The position numbers and the translations under genes are program-made. DNA of 64,000 bases from Asaia krungthepensis NRIC 0535 (GTDB lineage: Bacteria > Pseudomonadota > Alphaproteobacteria > Acetobacterales > Acetobacteraceae): the NCBI RefSeq assembly GCF_025995175.1, contig NZ_BAPV01000043.1, forward strand, positions 62,001-126,000. Reading direction: 5' to 3'. Of the stretch, positions 43,819 to 52,801 are shown one piece after another (position 1 is the stretch's first letter; every line of letters starts with the position of its first letter). Under the pieces are notes generated by a model that saw only the letters and a list, made by a program, of their open reading frames with translations, made no database searches and had not been told where the DNA came from.

Positions 43819-44270
43819 TCCGCCCACTGACGAACATAGTATACCCGGCGCACGCTCGGATGACTTGAACAGGATCGCCGGAAGCGCCGCTCCAATGACC
43901 CGACGTCCTGACGCGTCGGTCTTCGATGGCGCAAGACTGGGTATGCCTCTGGGTTAGGTGTGGACGTCTCCCTCAGGCAGGCTTCCTTCCTTGTATGGCC
44001 CTTCCTTTGCCTCTCGCTTTGATCGGCGTCTATGGCCCCCGGCGCTTGGTCGATACATGGAAGCGCGGCGTAGGCCGAGCGTCACAGTGTTCCTGCGAGT
44101 TTCAATACAGCGCGGGATCGGCCTGTCGCAGTCCGCACGACGCGCCCACTCGCCCAATCGCTCCCAGCACGGCGAAACGCGTCCATCGCATTCCGCCCTC
44201 ACAGCGTCACATTACCCGTTCAAAAACAAACATCATCGCGTTACTTGGAATGGCGCCAAAAATATGAATA
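43819..44270. other. Long intergenic stretch without recognisable gene
   Basis: About 450 bases with no supported gene. Overlapping open frames on both strands are Arg- and Ser-rich, lack ribosome sites and match no family I know. The last 60 bases turn AT-rich, leading into an FNR-type box. Confidence 0.4.
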
Positions 44271-44284
44271 TTGATCTAGATCAA
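44271..44284 (+). promoter_or_regulatory. FNR/FixK-type box upstream of small membrane protein
   Basis: TTGATCTAGATCAA matches TTGAT-N4-ATCAA at every fixed position and is a perfect palindrome. AT-rich -10-like sequence (TTAATT at 44311-44316) lies at the distance expected for class II activation of the downstream small gene. Confidence 0.7.
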
Positions 44285-44444
44285 AGTATCGATACCGTGA
44301 TAATGATGGATTAATTCAAATATTGAAATTCGTTTCGTAGGGGCGCACTTTCCTTGTGTCGCTTGGATCACCCGCACATCAAGGGCCCTGAAGAGCCAGA
44401 TGAGGCGGGCTCCGGCGACACCGACAGGAAGGGGAGATCGCACA

Positions 44445-44612
44445 ATGAGATGGTGGGGTCCATTACATCAGCACTACGCCATGACAGATCTTGAATCGCT
44501 GGCGATCAGTCTGGGAATAACGATTTTTCTGGTCAGCGTCGTAACGTTGAGCGTCAGAACGCTTCATCGGAAACGCCTGCATTGGCAACTCACCCATAGG
44601 GAACACTCCTGA
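44445..44612 (+). CDS. Small single-pass membrane protein, unknown
   Basis: A 55-residue protein from ATG 44445, chosen for its AGGAAGGGGAG ribosome site at 44426-44436. Sequence: a short aromatic/His-containing head (RWWGPLHQHY), one predicted membrane helix (LAISLGITIFLVSVVTLSV, about 17-35) and a basic tail rich in Arg, His and Gln. An internal ATG 44481 is an alternative start. No family is recognised. The perfect FNR box upstream suggests expression at low oxygen, so it might be a small subunit of a terminal oxidase or regulator; that is speculation. Confidence 0.55.
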   Translation: MRWWGPLHQHYAMTDLESLAISLGITIFLVSVVTLSVRTLHRKRLHWQLTHREHS

Positions 44613-44696
44613 GGCTGGGCGCCATTCCCGCCCGACCGATGTCTCCCGAGGCAGCAAGGGCGTTTTGCCCGCCCCAGCGGTGCTGTGGAGAACGCG

Positions 44697-45953
44697 CTAT
44701 CTGATCAGGGGGCGCAGCCCCCTGACGAAGGCAGCTAGCCCGAGCAGAAGCAGCAACAACGCCATCCACGGCAAGCTGCCGATCGAGGCATGCGTCAGAA
44801 GCGCGCCGCCGAGCAATCCCCCTGTTGAGACAGCGAGATTCCAGGCGGTGGTCGCCATGGCCTGCGCGACATCGATAAGCCGCCCGCTCACCTGTGCCAT
44901 CGCACTCTGGGTGAGAGCGGCAAAGCCGCCAGTGGTCAGACCCCAGCAGATGATGGCAGGCAATACCAGGGAGATGTGAGCCAGCCCCAGAGCCAACGCC
45001 ATGGCAGCCACCGCGAACAGCGCGATGCTCAGCGATGTCAGGCGCGACAGGTGATGGTCAATCAAAATACCCGTGGCAAACAGGCCGACAACAGAACCTG
45101 CACCGAACAACAGCAGCAGCGCATCGACGCGCTGGGACAGACCGGACGGTCCCAGCAGCGGCTCGATATACACGTAAAGCAGGCTATGCGCTGCAACGAA
45201 GCTGAAGATCAGCGTAAGATTGGCCGCAACCCCGGGCAGCCTGAGCGTGGGGATGATCGCGAAACGCCCTTCCTGGTCGCTTCCTGGTGCATCGGGGAGG
45301 ATCATGATCGCCCAGATAGTCAGCATAGCATTCAACATAGCAAGCGCACCGAATGTCCCGCGCCAGCCGATCACTTGACCCAGGAGGGCGCTCAGCGGTG
45401 CGCCGAGAACCATGGCCAGTGTCACGCCTGAGCCTGCAAGGGCAATCGCCCGTCCGCGCTGCGCGGGTGGTGCCAGACGTGTGGCATAGCCCGCAAACAT
45501 GGCCCATACCAGACCGCCGAAGCACCCGGCGAGAAAGCGGATCATGAGTGCCAAGGGAAAGTCACTGACAAGCGCGTTGGCGGCATTGACCAGCGTGAAG
45601 CCGATGAGCCCGAAGAGCAGAAGTTTTTTACGACGCATACGGTGAGTAAAGGCAGCCGAAGGAAGCGCTGCCGCGAGCGCACCGAAGGCAAAGGCCGTGA
45701 TGAACTGCCCCCCGACGGCCTGAGACACGCCAAGACCCGCCGAGATGGATGAGAGCAATCCCGCTGGCATGATTTCGGTCAAGAGTGTCACGAACGCCGC
45801 CATGGCCAGTATCAGCATCGCATGGACCGGCATGGGCGTTACTTTGTCCGGAGGACGACGGTCCGACACGGGATTCATCTCTTCGCTGATTTTGGCTGGA
45901 GCGACAGTTTCACCAGATATTTTGACATCGAGCATGGGCGGGGCGTAGCCCAT
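44697..45953 (-). CDS. MFS transporter, DHA1-type efflux permease
   Basis: A 418-residue major facilitator protein with 12 predicted helices, beginning after a ~45-residue cytoplasmic head (VHAMLILAMAAFVTLLTEIMPAGLL is helix 1). The RMRRKK loop between helices 2 and 3 and RLAPPAQRGRAIALAGSGVTLAMVLGAPLSALLGQ are features of the AraJ/NepI drug, sugar or nucleoside efflux group. ATG 45953 was chosen for its GGAGG site; ATG 45935 and ATG 45878 are alternatives. It lies 118 bases beyond the OprC-type receptor on the same strand. The substrate is unknown. Confidence 0.88.
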   Translation of the reverse strand: MGYAPPMLDVKISGETVAPAKISEEMNPVSDRRPPDKVTPMPVHAMLILAMAAFVTLLTEIMPAGLLSSISAGLGVSQAVGGQFITAFAFGALAAALPSAAFTHRMRRKKLLLFGLIGFTLVNAANALVSDFPLALMIRFLAGCFGGLVWAMFAGYATRLAPPAQRGRAIALAGSGVTLAMVLGAPLSALLGQVIGWRGTFGALAMLNAMLTIWAIMILPDAPGSDQEGRFAIIPTLRLPGVAANLTLIFSFVAAHSLLYVYIEPLLGPSGLSQRVDALLLLFGAGSVVGLFATGILIDHHLSRLTSLSIALFAVAAMALALGLAHISLVLPAIICWGLTTGGFAALTQSAMAQVSGRLIDVAQAMATTAWNLAVSTGGLLGGALLTHASIGSLPWMALLLLLLGLAAFVRGLRPLIR

Positions 45954-46070
45954 CGAGGCCTCCGCGCCAAGACAAACGCGCTGGCGGAGACCCGGGCTGA
46001 TGGCTCGGTCCTGTTCCACCCTCCTCCGGCCCCGGGACCGGAGGAGGCGTGTCCTCCCAGAAAGGCAGGA

Positions 46071-48209
46071 TCAGAAAGCGGCGTTCAGGCTCAGGTTGAA
46101 TGAGCGTCCAAGCCCCGCGAGAGGAGCGAGGATATTGGTCTGGCGAAAATCACCGAGGGATAGTCCGCCGAGGGGAAGATAGTATTTCTGGTTCAGTACG
46201 TTCTCGATGCTCGCATCCAGGGTGTATTTACGCCAGCGATAGCTCCCGCCCAGTCCAAGAAGCGCGTAGCCGGGTGTACGGGGCTCATTGCGTATCCGAT
46301 CCACCGTGGATTTGCGTTTCACTAGCGTGACATCGACCCTCCCGGCCCAGTTCTGCCAGGTCTCGCGCAGGCCTATCGTGCCGTTGGTGGGCATCTGATG
46401 ATAAAGACCCGTATGCGTTTCCATGTCCTGGCCGCGCACCCAGCTGAACGTGCTCACGATCTTACCCTGGCCGAAACGATCGCTGTTCCATAGTCGCGCC
46501 TGAGCATTGGCATTGATTCCATAGCTCTGGGCATAGTGATTGACGAATTGCAGTTTCGAGAGGCCGTTGCTGAATCGGGCAAGCGGGATGACGTTTATGT
46601 AACCCTCCGTGTAGGTGTAGAAGGGCTGCAACCGGAGTCGCCACCCCTCCCCCTTCGGATCATGCCATGTGATTGTCACACTTGCCGTGTTAGCAATTTC
46701 GGGCCTTAGATCAAGATTGCCGACATAACCATTGCCATCGCCGAACCAACCGATCATGCGCGTGGCCATGGTGCCCATGCCCCAGGCATAACGTTCGTAG
46801 AGATTGGGCGAGCGCGTCTTGCGCGCGTAGCCTCCCTCGATCATGAGGCTGTCCAGGGCATGATAGCGTCCGGTCGCGGTGACATCGAAATTCGTGTCCG
46901 TGCGCCCGCGTGATGCGGCGTTGAATTGTTTCGCCGCCATGATATCGGCCATCTGCATCATACCTGTCCAGGAGTACGGCGCGACCTTGCCGGTGTTCAT
47001 CATGATGAGATCATTGCGCAGGCCAAGCTGCGTGAAGAAGCGGCTCGTCCATTGTGCGTTCCACTCAATGTAGTGACCCAGCCTGTTCCGATGCCCGTTA
47101 TTGATGTTGTGGAACGTATTGGGCCCCATCATCATGCTTCCGATTAAGGGAGGCCACCAGTCATTGAGTCCGTTATGGTCATAGCCGCTCCCGATCTTGA
47201 CGGAATGCCGTGTGGATATTGGGATCGTCAGATCAATCGCATAGCCAGCGGTTCGGGCGTCCGTGTTCATGGGCATCCCGGTGGTGGCGCTATGGCCGCC
47301 CTTGTCATTCATCATGTTCATGACATGATCGACGCGTTGCCAGAAGCCGCGGACATCGAGGGTCGCCCACTCGAATTCGCCCCGGTACTTGCCGTTGACG
47401 AAGGTGGATCGGTTATTGGTCATATCCATATACTGATTTGGGAAACCCTCATATGGGATGTCTTGCTGACCAAAGGTCAGTGCCAACAGGTGATTGTCCT
47501 TCTTCAGTCCGGCCGTCACAGCGTGATTGAACGAGAGATAGCTTGTGGAGCGCACCTGACGCCCATCACCACCCGTATGGTAATTGCTGGCATGGCTGTA
47601 CGAGCCGGTATAGCGGAGGCTAAGTGTGTCATTGGCGACCGTCACTGTGCCCGAAGCGCCCGACCCGCCGCCATTGCTGCGGTAATCGCCGCGCACATGT
47701 CCTGTGATCAGGACCTTGCCCGATTTCGCAAAAAGCGGGTCCCGACGCTCGATCCTGACTGTTCCCCCCGTGCTGTCTCCACCGATACTGACTGGGGTCA
47801 CACCGGCAATCGCCTCTGCCGAGGCCACGCTATCCGGGTCGATATAGGACATCGCGGGATTCATGTGATTGGGACAGGCCGAAGCGATGCGCATGCCATC
47901 GACGATCGTCGCCACACGGTCATCCGCCATCCCGTTGAGTACGGGTAGCGCAGAGACGCCTCCAGCTGAATAGAGGCTGTAACCGAGCGATCCCTTAAGT
48001 AGTGTGGCGGTATCAGCCGAATGGATGGCGGTGCGCCTTATGCCCTGGACCTGAAGATATTCTACAGGCTTGTCGTCATCGGGGGCCGGAGGGGTTTTCG
48101 ATTGGCTCTCGGCGCGGGCGTCGAAGGCACAGAGCAAAGCGATAACGGAGGTGCAACCGAGCACGCGCAGCGCGCGCGTTCTGGCTCTGCCGGACGGGGG
48201 CAGGATCAT
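46071..48209 (-). CDS. OprC/NosA-type copper TonB-dependent receptor
   Basis: A 712-residue outer-membrane receptor: signal peptide to about residue 33, plug, and 22-strand barrel ending NLSLNAAF. The plug contains CPNHM (C112, M116), the CxxxM copper motif of Pseudomonas OprC, and barrel residues H295-V-M297 give its HxM partner at nearly the same spacing. The protein is Met-rich around these sites (MNMMN, GSMMMG). In OprC these four residues bind copper, so copper uptake is the expected function. It lies downstream of a DUF2946-like gene on the same strand. Confidence 0.88.
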   Translation of the reverse strand: MILPPSGRARTRALRVLGCTSVIALLCAFDARAESQSKTPPAPDDDKPVEYLQVQGIRRTAIHSADTATLLKGSLGYSLYSAGGVSALPVLNGMADDRVATIVDGMRIASACPNHMNPAMSYIDPDSVASAEAIAGVTPVSIGGDSTGGTVRIERRDPLFAKSGKVLITGHVRGDYRSNGGGSGASGTVTVANDTLSLRYTGSYSHASNYHTGGDGRQVRSTSYLSFNHAVTAGLKKDNHLLALTFGQQDIPYEGFPNQYMDMTNNRSTFVNGKYRGEFEWATLDVRGFWQRVDHVMNMMNDKGGHSATTGMPMNTDARTAGYAIDLTIPISTRHSVKIGSGYDHNGLNDWWPPLIGSMMMGPNTFHNINNGHRNRLGHYIEWNAQWTSRFFTQLGLRNDLIMMNTGKVAPYSWTGMMQMADIMAAKQFNAASRGRTDTNFDVTATGRYHALDSLMIEGGYARKTRSPNLYERYAWGMGTMATRMIGWFGDGNGYVGNLDLRPEIANTASVTITWHDPKGEGWRLRLQPFYTYTEGYINVIPLARFSNGLSKLQFVNHYAQSYGINANAQARLWNSDRFGQGKIVSTFSWVRGQDMETHTGLYHQMPTNGTIGLRETWQNWAGRVDVTLVKRKSTVDRIRNEPRTPGYALLGLGGSYRWRKYTLDASIENVLNQKYYLPLGGLSLGDFRQTNILAPLAGLGRSFNLSLNAAF

Positions 48210-48299
48210 GGGTCAATTCCCGGACTGGATCGTAAGCGTGATCCGTGTGCGCCTGCGACCAACCCAAGGTAGGTCACGACGCCGCACGGAAGCGTCAAA

Positions 48300-48698
48300 T
48301 CAGATTCGGGGCAGAGGTGGCGCGTGGGAGGGAGGCAGGCACCATCTGAGATGGGGCGGAGCCCGGCAGAGCGGCAGCCTGAATCGGCGCTCAAGCGTGA
48401 TGCTTGTGGCGAAAGCCAGAAACACAGAACTGCCGAGGATGAAGACGCCCAATTGGAGCAGAGGACAAAGGGCGCAGGCGGCATCATGATGATGACCCTT
48501 TTGCGCCCCGCCCGTTTTGCCAGGCATGACCATGTCGGGCATGCCTTCGCAGTCCGGCATACTCATCGCGGGAGCGATATCCACACCAATCAGACGCTCG
48601 ATCTCGGCCCGGGGTGTCTCCTCAGGCGCGGCGAGAGTCTGAAGTGTCAGAGAAAGCGCGAAAGCAACGAGAACGAGACCGGCCACAGCAAGACGCAA
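48300..48698 (-). CDS. DUF2946-like membrane protein with HHxxxCxxC motif
   Basis: About 132 residues if started at TTG 48698; an alternative TTG at 48800 adds 34 atypical residues and the start is unresolved. An N-terminal hydrophobic segment (LAVAGLVLVAFALSLTL) and a second one (LLQLGVFILGSSVFLAFAT) flank a loop with many Met residues, then GHHHDAACALC, a DUF2946 hallmark likely to bind a metal. The tail is Pro/Arg-rich. It sits 90 bases ahead of the OprC-type receptor on the same strand, so the two are probably co-transcribed for copper handling. Confidence 0.7.
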   Translation of the reverse strand: MRLAVAGLVLVAFALSLTLQTLAAPEETPRAEIERLIGVDIAPAMSMPDCEGMPDMVMPGKTGGAQKGHHHDAACALCPLLQLGVFILGSSVFLAFATSITLERRFRLPLCRAPPHLRWCLPPSHAPPLPRI

Positions 48699-48812
48699 GA
48701 TGGGCCATCTCGCCCCTCTTTCATCCCGATGTTGCCTCGACGCCTGAATGGACCCGCTCCCTGTATGCCCCGCACCTGCCCGACAGGGGTTACAACCCAA
48801 GGCTTCAGGCGT

Positions 48813-48845
48813 CCAGAGTAATAAAAACGGACTTCATTACTCTGG
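48813..48845. terminator. 10-bp perfect inverted repeat after DyP gene
   Basis: CCAGAGTAAT pairs with ATTACTCTGG across a 13-base loop. It sits 72 bases past the stop of the minus-strand peroxidase gene and just upstream of the DUF2946-like gene. It may end the porin-propeller-peroxidase operon or serve as operator for the copper genes. Confidence 0.45.
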
Positions 48846-48916
48846 AATTACAGGGCAAAAGCCTTCTCGGCCTGGCGGAACTGGATCAGAGTGCACCCGC
48901 CCCCCAACTCGCGGCC

Positions 48917-50128
48917 TCATGCCTCGAAAAGCGCCTGACCGATATAACCGCCTTTCCTGCGACCGGGACAGGCAAACAAGCCCCCGCCGATATGGGTGGT
49001 ATACTGATTCATCATGTCGAATTTCGACATGCGCTCGAAGATGCGCGTGAACCCCGTCCTGGGGTCCTGCTGCCAGCTCATGAAAAGCAACCCAGCATCC
49101 ATCTCCATGCCCTGGCGCCATGGCGGCCAACGCTCGGCCGTGAAGCTCAGGCCGTTATCATAGGAATAGGCCCGTCTGAGGATCTGGGCGCCCCCGTTCT
49201 CCTCGGGCGCAGCCAGTCTGGCGTGGGAGTTCTGTGCCGTGACAGGATTACCGTCATGATCCTTCTGGGCAAGGGTCAACGGCTCGAACTCATCGTGCCC
49301 GCCAATCGGTGCACCGCTCTGTTTTTCACGCCCCATCGTCTCTTCCTGGAAGCTGACCGGGGTTCTGTCCCAATGCTCAAGGGCGATCCGGATGATGCGC
49401 GAAACCAGATAGCTTCCACCCTGCATCCAGGGCAGGTCCGTATCCGCTGCCCAGATATAGCGACCGGCAGATTGAGGGTTCTGGCTATCGGGGTTGATGG
49501 TGCCATCCTTGAACCCCATCAGGTTGCGTGGCGTCTTGCCCTTTCCGAAACTCGGCAGAAAACCCGCCTGAGCCCAGCGCGGATCGGCCACGCCATAGGC
49601 AAGCCGCGTCAGCGCGCGTGAAGCATGAAGCGTGGTTTGCGGATCATTGGCGCAGCACTGGATGCAGAGATCACCCCCCGTACGAGCCGGAACGAGCTGA
49701 TCGCCGGTAAAGCGCGGCAGATCGGCCAACGCCTCCGGTCGATGAGTATTGAGACCGTAGCGATCCTTGCCATCTTTCTGGAAAAGGCCGGGGCCGAACC
49801 CGATGGTGATCGTGAGATCACGATCCTTCAACCCGTCGATCTCGCCGGAATCCGCGAGACCATGGACCGAAACGCCGGCCATCAGCGCGTCCGCGGCCTC
49901 TGTCCAGCGCCGCAGCAATGCAACGACCTCGTCGCGTTTTGTCGTCGCGAGATCGAAGGTAATGAAATAGGCGCAGGGCTGTTGCGCTGTGATGATCCCG
50001 GGCTGATGAAGCGCCGGGCTCTCGATCGCAAAGACCTGATCGGCGCTCGCCGCCACCCCACCGGCAGCAGCGGTGGTCGCCAGGAATCCCCGCCTGCCAA
50101 GGCGAAGTCCGGAATTGGAATGTGTCAT
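48917..50128 (-). CDS. Tat-exported DyP-type heme peroxidase (EfeB-like)
   Basis: A 403-residue dye-decolorising peroxidase. A twin-arginine signal (LGRRGFLATTAAA, 10-22) precedes two ferredoxin-like halves. GFKDGT at 205-210 is the DyP fingerprint with catalytic D208; H302 in NSHARLA is the likely heme ligand. In Efe iron systems EfeB works with EfeO and EfeU, neither of which is here. ATG 50128 is used because it places the Tat motif properly; the open frame further up is not coding. It overlaps the stop of the propeller gene by 4 bases. Target substrate unknown. Confidence 0.92.
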   Translation of the reverse strand: MTHSNSGLRLGRRGFLATTAAAGGVAASADQVFAIESPALHQPGIITAQQPCAYFITFDLATTKRDEVVALLRRWTEAADALMAGVSVHGLADSGEIDGLKDRDLTITIGFGPGLFQKDGKDRYGLNTHRPEALADLPRFTGDQLVPARTGGDLCIQCCANDPQTTLHASRALTRLAYGVADPRWAQAGFLPSFGKGKTPRNLMGFKDGTINPDSQNPQSAGRYIWAADTDLPWMQGGSYLVSRIIRIALEHWDRTPVSFQEETMGREKQSGAPIGGHDEFEPLTLAQKDHDGNPVTAQNSHARLAAPEENGGAQILRRAYSYDNGLSFTAERWPPWRQGMEMDAGLLFMSWQQDPRTGFTRIFERMSKFDMMNQYTTHIGGGLFACPGRRKGGYIGQALFEA

Positions 50129-51279
50129 GGCTGGCTCACATTCAACGTGTTCATGTCGTCTTCGACGTAATAGAAACTCTTGCGGTCCGGCGTCATCGCC
50201 AGACCGAAGAGGTCGCCATTCCCCGGCGGCTGCTGCGCCTGATCCGCGTCGACCCACTGCGCGTAGATCTGCTTCTTGGTAGCAGGATCGATCTCGACCA
50301 CCTGACCGTTGCGGCCATTGGCGACCAGAAGATGGTGGCCCGGCACCCAGATCATGGCGAGAGGCCAGTTCAACAGGCCCCCCTTGGTAATGATCCGTCC
50401 TACGGCATCATCCTTGCGAGTTACCGGATCCGTGCGCGTGAGAGCGTCATCGATCGCGGTCACCTCATTGTCGTAGCCGTCGGTGACATAGAGTGTGCCG
50501 TCATCGTCAAGCGCGAGGCCGGTCGGGCCGAACAGGAAGTTGTCTCGATCTGCGCGGGCGGAGAAGCCGCTCGCGATCACGGTCTGGCTTTCAAGTTGCG
50601 GCGGACCGCCTTCGGGAATGCTGAGTTCAAGGCGCAATACGGTCGCTTTGTGCAGGATGGGCGGGTAATGCGTCTGCGGGTCCACAACATTCGGTCCGGG
50701 AAGATCGAACCCGGTCATGGAAATGAACAGGGTCGCATTGTCTCCCTTATCGACGCTCGCAATGTCCCCCCAGGGCGCATTGATCAGAGGACCTTTCCAG
50801 GTGGTCGTGTATTTGCCATTCGCATCGAGCACGATCAGGCAGCCATCGCCCTTGGTCGTGGTCGTGCCATCCTTGCTGGGTGCACTTCCGACGATGATCC
50901 ATCCTGATTTCAGGATGGCGAGGGCTGTGGTCAGCCCTACCCCGCCAGGACAGGCAGCCAGATTACGCGGCAGATTGGCGAAGAGCCGCGCATTGCCCGT
51001 CACAGGTGAGTAGGCAACAATCGTTGTGCCCGTACCCTGCAGGTTACTGATATTGTTGAAATTCGTGACGAGAACCTCGTCCTTCTTCAGCACGCCCATG
51101 TCCTGTGGGACGACCACCACGGCATAGGGATTGAGATCTCCATTGCCTGGGCTGGTCGAGGCCAGTGTCGTATGGCGATGCAACGTCTCCAGAAAGCCTT
51201 TGTTCTGGGCATGGGCGGGCAGAGAGAAGGCGACAAGGGAGCATGCGGCGAGGGCAGCATTGCGGAATTTGAAGGACAT
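50125..51279 (-). CDS. Secreted NHL/SMP-30-like beta-propeller protein
   Basis: A 384-residue protein. A signal peptide (CSLVAFSLPAHAQ) precedes a propeller-like series of repeats: GNGDLNPYAVVVVP, VLVTNFNNISNLQGTGTTIVAYSP, GWIIVGSAP, NFLFGPTGLALDDDGTLYVTDGYDNEVTAI, HHLLVANGRNGQVVEIDP and GDLFGLAMTPDRKSFYYVEDD. These are six-bladed NHL or SMP-30-like signatures, used either for binding or for lactonase-type hydrolysis. It is between an OprB-type porin gene (stop 8 bases upstream) and the DyP gene (4-base overlap), so the three products are made together. No catalytic metal site can be assigned. Confidence 0.8.
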   Translation of the reverse strand: MSFKFRNAALAACSLVAFSLPAHAQNKGFLETLHRHTTLASTSPGNGDLNPYAVVVVPQDMGVLKKDEVLVTNFNNISNLQGTGTTIVAYSPVTGNARLFANLPRNLAACPGGVGLTTALAILKSGWIIVGSAPSKDGTTTTKGDGCLIVLDANGKYTTTWKGPLINAPWGDIASVDKGDNATLFISMTGFDLPGPNVVDPQTHYPPILHKATVLRLELSIPEGGPPQLESQTVIASGFSARADRDNFLFGPTGLALDDDGTLYVTDGYDNEVTAIDDALTRTDPVTRKDDAVGRIITKGGLLNWPLAMIWVPGHHLLVANGRNGQVVEIDPATKKQIYAQWVDADQAQQPPGNGDLFGLAMTPDRKSFYYVEDDMNTLNVSQP

Positions 51280-51287
51280 GGTTCTTC

Positions 51288-52781
51288 TCACAGCGCGATA
51301 TTGGTACGGAACCCGAAGACGAGTTCGTCACGCAGGCGCCGGTCAGGGTGAGACGGGTTGGGAATGCCGCCCCCCGGGTTGAAAACGTACTGGAAGTCGG
51401 GCTGCCACTGCATCCAGCCCGTGAACTGGTACTGATACGTGACCTCGACATAGGTCTCGCCGCCCTGCGCGGGCGAATATGCGCCCGAATAGCGACGCAC
51501 AGCGCGGTCATAATTGGCCAGGGCGCCGCTGACATGGGTGTAGCCCATGCCGATACCGAAGGTATCATCAGTGCGGTACGGAAGCGGATCGTTGAACGTC
51601 AGGCCAAAATTGAGCGAGAAATCAATGGGCACGCGATCGGTTTGCGGTGCCCCCATGGCGCGCCCGAAAATACTGATTGTCCGATTGGGATCGGTATGGC
51701 TGCGCCAGATCATCTGATCCATCACGGCATAAAAACTGAACGCCCCTCTGTGAGTCATTGCGGTGCCGTTGCTGTTGGGTGAAGCAAGGGGAATACCGCT
51801 ATTGTCCCAGAACTGATCGGCGAAAGGCTCGGAATCATACCATCCGCCGATACGGTAGACATGCGAAAGCGGTTGGACCTCGTCAGGGGAGACCATCGCC
51901 CCGAGCGCCGGATAGACATATTGCAGCTCCGCAATGGCGAGCACCCCCCGATTGAGCGGGAAGCTCGTGCCGGAGGGGTTGGCCATTTGCGGGTCCCCGT
52001 CGCGATGCCGGGTGGGGCTGCCGCTATAGACACCGCCAAGAAGATAGAGGGGCGTGGCCAGCCAGTACTTTCCCCGGACGCCCAGCGCCGAAAGCGGATA
52101 GGCCGGACCACCACCGGGAAGATCCGCCGATGGAAGCATGGGCCAACCAAACATGGTGTTCGCAAATACAAGCGCGTTCGAGCTGATCATGTATTCCTGA
52201 TCGAGGCTCTGCTGGCCGATCTTGATATCGAGCTTCTGCTGATCGAGGAATTTCTGGTCGAACCAGAGCTCCCAGAGGCGCGTCGCGCGATCGGCCTCAA
52301 TCCCGCTCACGGTCTGAAGCGCCATGAGGTTATCGGCGCTAAAGGCGCGGCCGTGTATCTGCTCCATGCTGACATTAAAAGTACCACCATACCAGCCCAT
52401 GGCACGCTGGGTGTCGACCTGGAGCACGGCCACGGTCAGTCCGTTATACCCTGCCCCGCGATGGCTCCCTCCGGTCGGATTGCCGAAAACCTCCGACGTT
52501 TCCTGAATAGCCAGCACCGCGCCGTATTTGCCGAGCTCCGGCCTGAGCCCCCACATATTGCCGAGAAGATTGGAGGTACGGCGCCAATTGGACAAAAATC
52601 CGAAAACACCTGAGGAGGCATCGTCGCTTGCTCCCGCTGCGTTGCCAAGATTGACGGGTGGCGGTACGGCGCGCGCCTCGAATGGAAGCGCAAGCCCCCC
52701 CATGCCGATGCCTAGGAACAGGGCGCGGGCCCTGAACTTCCGGGCGGTCTTACGCCGCCTTGGTCGAAGAGTGCTTGTCAT
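51288..52781 (-). CDS. OprB-family porin
   Basis: A 497-residue outer-membrane protein from ATG 52781, which has a signal peptide of the ARALFLGIGMGGLALPFEARA type and an AGG site 5 bases before it; two upstream in-frame starts give a poor signal. OprB features include GFLSNWRRTSNLLGNMWGLRPELGKYG near residue 65, KLDIKIGQQSLDQEY, and the typical QPDFQYVFNPGGGIPN and FGFRTNIAL at the end. It is about as long as the porin at 40910 but clearly different in sequence. It opens the propeller-peroxidase operon and so may admit that system's substrate. Confidence 0.87.
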   Translation of the reverse strand: MTSTLRPRRRKTARKFRARALFLGIGMGGLALPFEARAVPPPVNLGNAAGASDDASSGVFGFLSNWRRTSNLLGNMWGLRPELGKYGAVLAIQETSEVFGNPTGGSHRGAGYNGLTVAVLQVDTQRAMGWYGGTFNVSMEQIHGRAFSADNLMALQTVSGIEADRATRLWELWFDQKFLDQQKLDIKIGQQSLDQEYMISSNALVFANTMFGWPMLPSADLPGGGPAYPLSALGVRGKYWLATPLYLLGGVYSGSPTRHRDGDPQMANPSGTSFPLNRGVLAIAELQYVYPALGAMVSPDEVQPLSHVYRIGGWYDSEPFADQFWDNSGIPLASPNSNGTAMTHRGAFSFYAVMDQMIWRSHTDPNRTISIFGRAMGAPQTDRVPIDFSLNFGLTFNDPLPYRTDDTFGIGMGYTHVSGALANYDRAVRRYSGAYSPAQGGETYVEVTYQYQFTGWMQWQPDFQYVFNPGGGIPNPSHPDRRLRDELVFGFRTNIAL

Positions 52782-52801
52782 AAACCTGGACTCGTTAAGA
52801 G

